A stretch of DNA of 64,000 nucleotides from Dipteronia dyeriana (Eukaryota; Streptophyta; Magnoliopsida; Sapindales; Sapindaceae), in assembly GCA_032871835.1 (NCBI GenBank), contig CM065296.1, forward strand, positions 53,287,288 to 53,351,287, given 5' to 3'. Under the pieces are notes generated by a model that made no database searches, was not told the DNA's origin, and saw nothing but the letters and a program-made list of their open reading frames with translations. Position 1 is the first letter of the stretch; each line of letters opens with the position of its first letter. Below, in pieces: positions 45,307-58,300 of the stretch. Position numbers and translations under genes: made by a program.

Positions 45307-46330
45307 AGTGGGTTTGCAGAAGCAACATGCTGTAAGTGAAGAAGATGATTCAAAGGGTGGTGGAGCTGAAATGGGTTTTTTTGGTGGTGAAAATGGAGGT
45401 CAAGAATTTCAAGTGGGTGGTGGTGTTCTGGGGTTTGGTGGTAGTGAGCTGATGGAGGGGCTGTTTGGTGAAGAAGGGGGAGGTGGTGGTGGTTCATTTG
45501 AGTTGTTCGGTGAAATAGAAAGTGGAAATGGAGGTGAAGAAGTGAATAATAATAAATATTGGAATCATCCTGTAAAAAATGGAGATGAGAGTAAGAAAAA
45601 GCTTGGTAGGCCTAAGGGTTCAAAGAACAAGAAGAAAAGTAGTCAAGTTGTTGTTGGTGGTAAGAAGCGAGGTCGGCCCAAGGGTTCAAAGAATAAGAAA
45701 AAGAAAAATCTTCAAGGTCAATTTGAGCTCAATGGTGAAGAAAACCAGGGTATGGGATGTCAAATTGTTTTAGGGTCTGAGAATGTTGAAGCCGGTGGTG
45801 GTGGGAAAAGGAAGGAAATTAGTGTTGATGATGAAATTGGGCATATGCCTACAATGCCTAGTGAAATTGTGGGCATTCCTTGGACTGTTGTTGTAGGTGA
45901 GCCAATGGAAGCCAATGGAGTGGTCAGGCCAAAGAAGAAGCTTGGACGACCCAAGGGATCCAAGAATAAGAGGCAAAATAGTATTAGTGGTGATGCTGGT
46001 AATCAAGAAAAGGATGAGGAACGTGCTACAGATGTTGCAAAGAAAAAGCTAGGCAGGCCAAAGGGTTCAAATTGTGGTCATTCTGGTGGTGAAGAAGAAA
46101 ATCATAAAATGCTTGGACGGCCAAAGGGTTCAAAGAATAAGAGGATACTTCTCTGTGGTGAAGCTTTGCAAAGGGTTTTATTGCACACGACTAAGTCGGA
46201 AGAGGAACAAAATGTACACGAGGATTTCAAAAAGATTCGAGATGGAACAAGGGATATACAAACTAAAACAATTGAGACTGTTGTTCTAAAGATGCCTAGA
46301 GGAAGGCCGAGGAAAAACTCGGGATCAATA
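45287..46330 (+). CDS. JMJ25-like: JMJ25-like exon 1 (AT-hook-rich N-terminus)
   Basis: 348 codons. The ATG at 45287 is the first in frame; a TAA in the same frame lies at 45272-45274. Gly/Glu-rich N-terminal part, then GRPKGSKNK at residues 107, 129 and 220, GRPKGSN at 256, GRPKGSKNK at 277 and RGRPRK at 338, each in a Lys-rich setting. AT-hooks bind the minor groove of AT-rich DNA. Donor GTCAGT at 46331 is in phase 0; the open frame reads on to 46378 without splicing. Confidence 0.9.
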
Positions 46331-49300
46331 GTCAGTATTTCCAAATTCATTATTATTTCTTATTGCAATGTCTGTTGATTCCCCAATTTTCATTAGCAAT
46401 CCACTGTTTCTGGTTTTGTGTATTAGGATGCTACCAGCTGCCAAAGGGAGCAGAGGACATTGACATGCCACCAATGTTTGAGGAATGATAGGAGCGGCGT
46501 TGTCATTTGTTCCAGTTGCAGGAAGAAACGCTATTGCTATGAGTGCATTGCAAAGTGGTAATGAATTCTTACAAATCTTTTTTCTTTATTGCTAATCAAA
46601 AGTGCTATAGAACAGCTGTAAAGTACATGAAGAGTAAATGGGTTGAATAATCATCAAAAGGTTCTCAAATTCTTTGCTATAAGATCTTACATAGCACATT
46701 TACTAGTGAAAAGTGCAGTAAGAACAATAAAACCATTAGGCGTTAGTTTTCGACATTAGATTTATTTATCATAAAAATATTCTCTACTTCTTCTGGTTCG
46801 AGCAATATAAATAACTTGAAGGTTTCAAAAGAGTTAGAAGGTGGGAAATCATTATCTGATGTTTCATCTATGTAATAGGAAAACTAATTCGTAAATGCTG
46901 ATCAATAATATTATACTGCTGATTTATTGTTCAACTCCTGATAATGTCTTAAAAGAACTGAATTAGGTACCCGGAGAAAACAAGAGAAGACATAGAGATT
47001 GCATGTCCTTTTTGTAGGGGCAATTGCAATTGCCGAGTATGCCTAAAGGAAGACTTAATTTTTATGGTGCGTGCTATATGATCTTTTATTTATTTATTTT
47101 CTATTTACTTTGTCGCAATTTGCATCCTCTTTTTATAAAGGCCAAATTATATATATATGTTTTTTTGGTAGGATGAGCGTCAAGAAGTGGATACTAATAT
47201 CAAATTGGAAAAGTTGCTTTACTTGCTACACAAAACTCTACCCCTCCTGAAGCATATTCAGCAGGAGCAGAACTCTGAATTGGACGTGGAAGCCAAAATT
47301 CATGGTATCATCATTTGACAATTTTACTATTTGTAAGTTTTGGTTTACTAGCTTGGTAGATGGTTCAAAATGTTTACCATTATGTTTCTTTTCTGATGAT
47401 TTGATAGGAACTCAATTGGCCGAAGATGATGTAACAAGATCAATATTGGAGGATGATGATCGAGTGTATTGGTATCACCACTTGCTCCCTGATGCCATAA
47501 TTATATATAACTAGTATCTTCATTGCACATATTGATGGGGAAGTTGCTAGAGACTTGAGAACTTATGTTAAGTGCAAGTTTTGGAAAAACAATTAGCCAT
47601 TTAGGGATATACCATTATAAAAGGCCCCATCAGAGTCTTTTGTATGGTTAGACTTGATTGATTGAATAAAGAATAGTATTGTTTTCCAATCTCCTTTCTC
47701 CATTTCCCTTCATGTCCTACACCACATTTTTTTTTCTAGCATTATGATAGAAGAGTATGTTAATTCAGTTGAAACATATTAGAGTTTATATAAACGGAAG
47801 TCGTAGGGTTTTGTTGTTAATAGAATGACAAATTCAAGTCTAATACAAAACTAGGGGAGTTGTTGGCTACTATAATATGAAAAATCATTAAAGAATATGA
47901 AGAGAAACTTAGTTTTTGTTTGACTTACTTTTGCATTGAAATCAGATGTAATATACAAAGGTCGTGAGAGCCAACTCATCTTGAAACTAGGAGCCATCTA
48001 ATTCAAACAAATAGATAACAGAACCTATTCTAGAGATAAGAGATAAGTAACAACTATTTATTTCTTTTATTTCAAACTACCTAACAAGATAGAAACATTT
48101 CTGTTAACAAACTCCAACACTCCCCCTCAAGCTGGGTTGTAAATGTTTAACATGCCTAGCTTGGATCTCAGTTCTTCAAACCTCACTTTAGGTAGAGCTT
48201 TGGTTAGTATGTATGCTGTTTGAACTGTAGTGGGAGTATACTCCAGGTTGATAATTCTTCCTTCAACTTTCTCCTTAATAAAATGTCAATCGATTTCGAC
48301 ATGTTTGGTTCTGTCATGATGAACAGGATTCTTATCAATACTTATAACAGCTAGCTTGTCACATCTTAGCTCAATAGTTGCTTCCATAGGTACCCTAAGT
48401 TCAGTCAATAGCCTCTTCAACCATATTCCCTCACAAATTCATGGGCCACTGCCCTGAATTCTGCTTCCGCACTACTACGTGAAACTACAGGTCGTTTCTT
48501 ACTTCTCCAGGTGACCAGATTTCCCTAAACATATGAGCAGTATCCAGATGTGGATCTTCTGTCGCTCATAGATCCTGCCCAGTCCGCGTCTGAAAAAACT
48601 CTAATTCCCCTGCATGTATTTTTCATAAAAAATAAACCATTACCGGTTGTCATATTCAAGTACCTCAATATACGATGCATTGTAGTCATGTGCTCTTCAT
48701 TTGGACAGTTCATAAATTGGCTTACATAGCTCATTGGAAACCCAATATCAGGCCTGGTATGGGAGAGATAGATAAGTTTCCCTATCAGCCGCTGATATCT
48801 CCCTTTTTCCATTGGTGGACTGTCCTTGGCAGCTTCGAACTTGCTGGTAGGATCCATAGGTGTATTTGCTAGTCTGCAATTTGTCATTCCAGTATCTTTC
48901 AACAGGGCTAGAATAAATTTCCACTATGTAATGGTAATTCCAGCCTCTGACCTTGCGGGCACTTCCATACCTAGGAAGTACTTGAGACTACCCGGGTCCT
49001 TTATCTCAAATTCTTTGGCTAAACAACACTTCAACCTCTGAATTTCTTCATCATGATTCCCTGTCATGATTATATCATCCACATATACTATTAGGATAGT
49101 AATTTTGCCTCCTGATGCATGCTTGACAAATAAAGTATGGTTGGCTTGGCACTGGTGATATTGATATCTCTTGAAAGCCCTAGTGAACCTCTCAAACCAA
49201 GCCTGTGGGGACCGTTTGAGTTCATATAGGGACTTCTTACCTTACATACCTTGCTAGTGTTGAATTCAGACTTAAGACCAGGTGGAACCTCTATATAGAC

Positions 49301-52300
49301 CTCCTTTTCCAAGTTCCCATTAAGGATCGCGTTCTTAACATCTAGTTGGTGTAACTTCCGCGAATGATAATTGTCACGCCTCAACCCGAAAGCCAAGACA
49401 TGATCTTACTTATTATTAAATATCTAAGAAAACCTTTAAAATAAAATCGAAATAATAAAAGAAATCTCTCAAAGTTCATAATTTTTTTTTTCTTATTATG
49501 AAACTATATAAACTCCTATCTCCTAGGGAACCAAGAATTGAACTCCTCCGAGATGCCAATCCATGCTACGTGCAAAATACAACCTCAGGAATCTGGAATC
49601 ACAATAAACTAAGTGAGTTTGTAAACTCAGTAAGTATACTAAACATGTTTTATTCTTATATGAAAATAACACAAAAATAAGAAGTGTCATAAATTTCAAA
49701 CTCAGGTCATAAACCATTCAAATCATATACTTATCAAATTTTGCTAGGTTCCTTTTATCCATTATTGCATAGTAGGACTTTTCACATATCAAAGGGAGGA
49801 TCCAAAGTCACCAGTCGGCAACTAATGTATACAGAGGAAATGCAAGTGAGGATTTTTTTTTTTTTCAAAAAACAAAACAATCATGCCGGAAGGTAAGAGC
49901 CAGACCCTTGTCGTGATCATCGACGAGTCCTCCCACATACACTAATATGTCGACACACGAATGTGAAGACTCTTTAGTCCCTAGAGTATTCTAGAGACAC
50001 TTCCCATATACCACACGTATAACAAATCACATATCACATATGGCTCTACACAAATTTACATAGTTGCCTACTAGCGATAATAAACAAAGTAGCCTAACGA
50101 AAACACATTAAATGGTACCATATATTCACATTTAAAATTGCATACTTATTACATTTCAGAGCATTTTGAACACATTTCAAATCATTCACAAACACATTTC
50201 AAAAAACATTTCAAAAAACATTCATGTACATTTCAAAAGCATTTATACATATAACATTGTGATTCCGTTTTGAAAATGGGTCTAGTACTTACCTCTTAGC
50301 AAATCAAATTAGAGCAATAACCCACGAAGCTAATAATCCAATCCTTAACCTAAAACCATATAATCATACAAATATCAGAGTCTAATTCATATCTAGGACC
50401 GGAAAAAGGTCTGATTTATCGCTTCACAAACCGAAATCCTAGTACTAGAGCTAACCGGTGCTGATTTGAAAACCGTATAATTTTCAATGTACAATTTTTA
50501 ATTTATTATGAACACTGAAAAATTCTAAAATTTTGTAAAAGCACTTTAAACAAACATATCTAGTGATATAAAAAATTTCAGAATTTAATATTATCCGTAA
50601 GTACCTTAAAATATTTTAAGTTTCGTAGTATCAGTGATGATAGACAATCCTTAACACTACTCGCAATTTGAATTTTTAAAAATTATAAAAAACTTAAATT
50701 GACATAAATCTTTACCAAAACATAAATAACACATGATTTGAAAATAAAAGTTTCAAAGCAAAATCATTCGGATGCATATTTCTAAAGTATTTATACTTTT
50801 GTTTACAAGAATCTATCTAATATTGGGCAGATTGTAGTATCCGTTTTTTAAAATTCATAACTAATTTAAATAAAACCCTAAAAATATTGAAATAAACCCT
50901 TTTAACATGTTTTTAAACATTTGTGCTAAATTCCAGAATTTTTAAACAAGTTTTACAAAGCAAAATGTATTTTCGAAGTCAGACCAAATTATAAAAACTG
51001 ATATTTTTAGTAATACTGTTTCAAACTAAAAAAATCATAGAAATTAAATTACTTAATATTTTGAAACGAAACAAATTTATTTAGAACCTTTAGGTAGTCT
51101 AGTTCAAAATATCAAAAAAAAAATTACAAAAATATAATAGATAAACTAACTATAAATTTCGTAAAATCACTAGTTAGTCCTAAATACATTGGTATCGGAA
51201 GATAAGAACTCAGAAATCACTATAATTGGTTTCCATGATTACAATACAATAAAAACCCAAATGTTTCCTTTAAGCGTGTAAGTAGTAACTAAAACACATA
51301 AAACAAAAAAAAGAAAAACACACCTTGAGGACGTCTTTCTTCTTCTTTCTTGAAAACAAGTTCTTATTAAAAGTATGGAGATTTTTTTTTCCCTCTCACT
51401 TTACGTTCAAAGAAATTTTTAGGTTTCTGTATATGTAGAGTGATAGTATTTTAAATTTTTAAATCAAAGTGTTTAACAACAAATAGGATTCTTAAATTAA
51501 AATCAGAATCCCTATCTTCTGTTGTTATTGTTATCAATAATATTTTTTTTCAATAAAATAAGGAGTTATTTTAAAAACAAAAAACACCTTTTAAATTCTT
51601 ATCTATATTTTAAAACTTTAACCCCCAATAACTGTATAATTTATAAAACATAAGTGTTTTTTTTTATTCAAGCTTAAACGCCTATGGAAACATTTAGACT
51701 ATAATTAAATTATAGGTCTTACAACTTCTACCCCCCTTAAAGAATTTCGTCCTCAAAATTACACATACCTTATCAATCGAATAAGTGAGGATACCTGATT
51801 CGTATCTCATCCTCACGCTCCCAAGTTGCCTCCTCAACAAAGTAGTTCCTCCATAATATCTTAACCAGCATTATTTTCTTGGTACGCAATTCTTGAACCT
51901 TGCGATCCAAGATCTGAATTGGTATTTCATCATAGGTGAGGTCATCTCTTAGCTGGAGCGGTTCATAACTGATCACATGAGACGGATCTGGAATGTATTT
52001 ACGAAGCATAGATACATGAAAAACATTATGGACTCTATCTATTGATGGTGGAAGTGCCAATCTATAAGCCAAATCTCCGATCTTTTCCAAAATCTCAAAT
52101 GGACCAACAAATCTCGGGCTCAACTTACCTTTCTTGCCAAATCTCGTAGCATCTTTCATTGGGGCAACCGTAAACCGGTTGCAAACTCTAATTGTTTCCT
52201 TCGATTACTCGGCATAACTTTTCTGTCTACACAATGCCACCTTCATTCTTTCTCTAATCTTCTCTATAACTTCACAAGTTTGCTGAACAATCTCAGGACC

Positions 52301-55300
52301 CAATACTTTTCTTTCACCAACCTCATCCCAATGAATTGGAGATCTACACTTCCTCCCATACAGAGCTTCATAAGAGGCCATACGGATAGTAGACCGATAG
52401 CTATTGTTGTAAGAGAACTCCACTAAAGACACATATTTATCCCAACCACCACCAAAGTCTAAAACACAAGCTCGTAACATGTCCTTAAGAATTTGGATAG
52501 TCCTTTCAGATTGTCCATTTGTCTGAGGATGAAAGGCAGTGCTGCAGTTCAACTGAGTACCCAAAGCTTTGTGCAAGCTTCTCCAAAAAGTGGAAGTGAA
52601 TTTCGGATCCCTATCTTAGACAATAGATTTAGGAACCCCATGAAGTCTTACAATCTCATCTACATATAGCCGTGCATATATCTCCATCGAAGAGCTTGTA
52701 CGAACCGACAAAATTTGTGAAGACTTTGTCGACCTATCAACAATTACCCAAATGGCATTATATCCTTTCTGCGTTCGTGGCAATCCCACAATAAAGTCCA
52801 TGGCTATATTCAACCATTTCCACTCGGGCACAAGCAAAGGTTTCAATAAGCCAGACGGTCTCTGATGCTCAGCTTTTACCTGTTGACATGTTTGGCATTG
52901 CTTCACAAACTTTGCTACCTCACGTTTCATGTAACCCACCAATAATGAACCCGTAAGTCGCGATACATTTTTGTACTTCCAGGATGCACTGAATAAAGAG
53001 ATTTATGTGCTTCTGACAAAATCTCATTCTTCAAATCAACACTATTAGGAACACAGCCTTTCTCCATATTGTAAAACTCCATCATCAGACACTGAAACCA
53101 ACTCTCTTCTCCGCAACATCTTCCATGATCTTTCTTGAATCACCATCATCGATCTGTTCTTTCTTGATTCTCTCAATTAATGTAGGTTGGATCACAATCT
53201 TGCCTAAAAAGCTATCACTTTTGGCATTCACAACTTCAATATTGAAGTGCTCCAGATCCCACATAATTTGTTTTTGAGTAGTTATCAAAGAAGCCGAACT
53301 ACCAGCAAATTTTCTACTCGGTGCATCAGCCACCACATTCGCCTTGCCTGGATGATAACCAATTACACAGTCATAGTCCTTTCTTTGCCTCATGTTTAAC
53401 TCCTTTTGGGTAAAGAAGTATTTGAGACTCTTATGATCAGTAAAGATCTCACATTTTTCGCCGTACAGATAAAGTCTCCAAATCTTAAAAGCAAGCACCA
53501 CAGTTGCTAACTCCAAATCATGTATAGGATAGTTTAACTCATAAGGCTTTAACTGACGGGAAGCATAAGCCACCACCCTACCATTTTGCATAAATACACA
53601 ATCAAGTCCCTTAAGAGAAGCATCACTGTAAATCACATATCCATATGTTCCATTAGGAATGGTTAGCACTGGAGCGGTGACCAAGCAATGCTTGAGTTCT
53701 TGGAAACTTGTCTCACATTCATCAGTCCATACAAATCTTACATTCTTCCTTGTTAACTTGGTTAAAGGCATAGCTAACTTGGAAAACCACTCAACAAACC
53801 GTCTATAATACCCAGCCAAACCCAAAAGCTTCGAATTTCCTTCGCACTGGTTGGTCTTGGCCAACCCACCACTGCCTTTACCTTGCTTGGGTCTTACGAA
53901 ATTCCTTCTGAAGACACCACATGCCCCAAAAATGAAATCCGATCAGGCAGAACTCGCATTTTGAAAATTTTGCAAACAAACGCTTATCCCTAAGTAAATG
54001 CAAAACTTGTCGCAAGTGATCCTCATGCTCTTCTTGGCTCCTAGAGTAAATCAAGATGTCATCAATAAAAACAATCACGAACTTATCCAGGAAATCTTTG
54101 AACACCCGATTCATGAGGTCCATAGAGGCAGCAGGTGCATTTGTCAACCCAAATGGCATCACCAAGAATTCATAATACCTTTGCCTGGTCCGAAAAGCTG
54201 TTTTAGGAACATCTTCATTCTTAACCTTCGACTGCTGATAACCAGACCGACGGTCAATTATATAAAACCGTATAGTGTTCGATGTACGATTTTTAATTTA
54301 TTATGAACACACTGAAAAATTCTAAAATTTTGTAAAAGCACTTTAAACAAACATATCTAGTGATATAAAAAATTTCAGAATTTAATATTATCCGTAAGTA
54401 CCTTAAAATGTTTTAAGTTTCAGAGTATTCAGGGCTGTCTAATGATAGACAGTTCTGAACACTACTCGCCATTTGAATTTTTAAAAATTATAAAAAACTT
54501 AAATTGATATAAAATCTTTACCAAAACATAAATAACACATATATGATTTGAAAATAAAAGTTTCAAAGCAAAATCATTTGGATGCATATTTCTAAAGTAT
54601 TTATACTTTTGGTTACAAGAATCTGTCTAATATTGGACAGATTGTAGTATCCGTTTTTGAAAATTCATAACTAATTTAAATAAAACCCTAAAAATATTGA
54701 AATAAATTTTTAAACCCTTTTAACATGTTTTTAAACATTTGTACTAAATTTCAGAATTTTTAAACAAGTTTTACACAGCAAAATGTATTTTCGAAGTCAG
54801 ACCAAGTTATAAAAACTGATATTTTTCAGCAATACTGTTTCAAACTCAAAAATTCATAGAAATTACATTACTTAATATTTTGAAACGAAACGAATTTATT
54901 TAGAACCCTTAGGTAGTCTAGTTCAAAATATCAAAACAAAAATTACAAAAATATAATAGATAAATTATCTATAAATTTCGTAAAAATCACTGGTCAGTCT
55001 TAAATATATTGGTATCGGAAGATAAGAACTCATAAATCACTATAATTGGTTTCCATGATTACAACACAATAAAACCCAAATGTTTCCTCTAAGTCTGTTA
55101 GTAACTAAAACACATAGAACAAAAAAAGAAAAACACACCTTGAAGACGTCTTTCTTCTTCTTTCTTGAAAACAAGTTCTTGTTATAAGTATGGAGATTTT
55201 TTTTCCCCTCTCACTTTACGTTCAAAGAAATTTCTAGGTTTCTGTATATATAGAGAGTGATAGTATTTTAAATCAAAGTGTTTAACAGCAAATAGGATTC

Positions 55301-58300
55301 TTAAATTAAAATCAGAATCCCTATCTTCTGTTGTTATTGTCATCAATAACATTTTTTTTTTAAATGAGTTATTTTAAAAACAAAAAACACATTTTAAATT
55401 CTTATCTATATTTTAAAACATTAACCCCCAATAACTGTATAATTTATAAAACATAATTGTTTTTTTTTTATTCAAACTTAAACGCCTATGGAAACATTTA
55501 GACTATAATTAAATTATGGGTCTTACAATAGTAGCACCCGAGTTGTATTTAGTTTAGCTACTGGTGCGAACGTTTCCTGGCAGTCAATCACATACGACCG
55601 AGTGAACCCCAAAGCCACTAATCTGTCTCTAAATCTTTCGACGCTCCCATTTGAATTGTATTTCACAGTGAATACCCACTTGCTACCGACTAACCTTTTC
55701 CCTTTAGGCAGATCAGTCATCTCCCATGTTCCATTCTTCTCCAGTGCTCACAACTCCCACACAGCAGCCTTCCACTCAGGTATAGAAAGAGCTTCATGGA
55801 TGCTACTGAGAATTTCAATTTTAGAGAGACTTAGGGCAAATTTGCGGAAGGCAGGAGATAGTTTGTCATAAGAAATATAATTGCTTAGAGGGTACAGGGG
55901 TCGATATTTGCATTCTCTGGTCCCTTTCCTTAGAGCAATCGGTTGACTCAGGTCACTTGATTCAGGTTAACCGGTGGACTCCATATCTGCAGTATTCTCA
56001 ATCAAAACTTCTGCATCTATGTTAGTGTTTTGGACTGGTGGATCCAGTTTAGAATCCTGACATTGCTGAATATTATTTTGCGACACTATTTCTTTGAGTT
56101 GCCTTTTTCCGGGAATACACAATAGTTGTAAGGTTTCTATCAGAATGTGTGACACTAGTTGGATATTTAGACTTTTGATCAGGAATTTGTTGAGTGGACA
56201 AATCAGGTATTTGACTCCTTTTAGAATTTCCTTGGTTTGAATTTGAATTTGAATTTTAAGATCAGGTTCTAGAAAAAGGATAAATGCTAGTAAAAGGAAT
56301 AGTACTCGACTCTTTATTAGTTTGAATTTGATATGGAAAAACAAACTCTAGATTAGAATAAGGTTGAATTTGAATTGGATCTACGCTCTCATCCCTATCA
56401 CTTTGACCGAACCCAAGTGACTCACTCCTATTGGGACTCAAAAACTCACTCAAAAATTGAAATTCTGCTCTCTCATCATGCCCCCTACCACCGCCTATGG
56501 AAACATTTAGACTATAATTAAATTATGGGTCTTACAATAGTAGCACCCGAGTTGTATTTAGTTTAGCTACTGGTGCGAACGTTTCCTGGCAGTCAATCAC
56601 ATACGACTGAGTGAACCCCTAAGCCACTAATCTGTCTCTAAATCTTACGACACTCCCATTTGAATTGTATTTCACAGTGAATACCCACTTGCTACCGAAC
56701 AACTTTTTCCCTTTAGGCAGATCAGTCATCTCCCATGTTCCATTCTTCTCCAGTGCTCACAACTCCCACACAGCAGCCTTCCACTCAGGTATAGAAAGAG
56801 CTTCATGGATGCTACTGGGAATTTCAATTTTAGAGAGACTTAGGGCAAATTTGTAGAAGGCAGGAGATAGTTTGTCATAAGAAATATAATTGCTTAGAGG
56901 GTACTGGGGTCGATTTTTGCATTCTCTGGTCCCTTTCCTTAGAGCAATCGGTTGACTCAGGTCACTTGATTCTGGTTAACCGGTGGACTCCATATCTGCA
57001 GTATTCTCAATCAAAACTTTTGCATCTATATTAGTGTTTTGGACTGGTGGATCCAGTTTAGAATCCTGACATTGCTGAATATTATTTTGCGACACTATTT
57101 CTTTGAGTTGCCTTTTTCCGGGAATACACAATAGTTTGAAGGTTTCTATCAGAATGTGTGACTAGCTGGATATTTAGACTTTTGATCAGGAATTTGTTGA
57201 GTGGACAAATCAGGTATTTGACTCCTTTTAGAATTTTCCTTGGTTTGAATTTGAATTTGAATTTTAAGATCAGGTTCTAGAAAAAGGATGAATGCTAGAA
57301 AAAGGAATAGTACTTGACTCTTTCTTTGTTTGAATTTGATATGGAAAAACAAACTCTAGATTAGAATAAGGTTGAATTTGAATTGGATCTACGCTCTCAT
57401 CCCTATCACTTTGACCGAACCCGAGTGACTCACTCCTATTGGGACTCAAAAACTCACTCAAAAATTGAATTTCTGCTCTCTCATCATGCCCCCCACCACC
57501 GCCTGTGGAAACATTTAGACTATAATTAAATTATGGGTCTTACAATAGTAGCACCCGAGTTGTATTTAGTTTAGCTACTGGTGCGAACGTTTCCTGGTAG
57601 TCAATCACATACGACCGAGTGAACCCCTAAGCCACTAATCTGTCTCTAAATCTTTCGACACTCCCATTTGAATTGTATTTCACAGTGAATACCCACTTGC
57701 TACCGAACAACTTTTTCCCTTTAGGCAGATCAGTCATCTCCCATGTTCCATTCTTCTCCAGTGCTCACAACTCCCACACAGCAGCCTTCCACTCAGGTAT
57801 AGAAAGAGCTTCATGGATGCTACTGGGAATTTCAATTTTAGAGAGACTTAGGGCAAATTTGTAGAAGGCAGGAGATAGTTTGTCATAAGAAATATAATTG
57901 CTTAGAGGGTACAGGGGTCGATTTTTGCATTCTCTGGTCCCTTTCCTTAGAGCAATCGGTTGACTCAGGTCACTTGATTCTGGTTAACCGGTGGACTCCA
58001 TATCTGCAGTATTCTCAATCAAAACTTCTGCATCTATGTTAGTGTTTTGGATTGGTGGATCTGGTTTAGAATCCTGACATTGCTGAATATTATTTTGCGA
58101 CACTATTTCTTTGAGTTGCCTTTTTCTGGGAATACGCAATAGTTGTAAGGTTTCTATCAGAATGTGTGACACTAGCTGGATATTTAGACTTTTGATCAGG
58201 AATTTGTTGAGTGGACAAATCAGGTATTTGACTCCTTTTAGAATTTTCCTTGGTTTGAATTTGAATTTTAAGATCAGGTTCTAGAAAAAGGATAAATGCT

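Larger units (their letters stand above)
49372..55527 (-). mobile_element. Chromovirus-type Ty3-gypsy nested in the intronic copia
   Basis: Inserted in the copia RT. The flanks ATAAT (49367-49371) and ATAGT (55528-55532) are a 5-bp target duplication with one transition, and the copia RT frame resumes across it. On the minus strand: truncated 5' LTR (54263-55527), pol from mid-RT to a C-terminal chromodomain (54262-51773), polypurine AAGGGGGGTAGAAG, and the full 3' LTR (49372-51723). Half of the 5' LTR, the primer site, gag, protease and early RT are deleted. The chromodomain and 2.35-kb LTR suggest the Tekay/Del group. Confidence 0.88.

Noticed and set aside
45111..45497. His/Pro-rich minus-strand frame of 128 codons
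   Set aside because: Antisense of the Gly/Glu-rich first exon and 5' UTR of the JMJ gene; low complexity and no domain.
47302..47514. 70-codon frame starting in the exon 4 to exon 5 interval
   Set aside because: Its first part is intron 4 sequence; only 47408-47471 is coding, in the JMJ frame. The tail was kept only as a possible short-isoform end.
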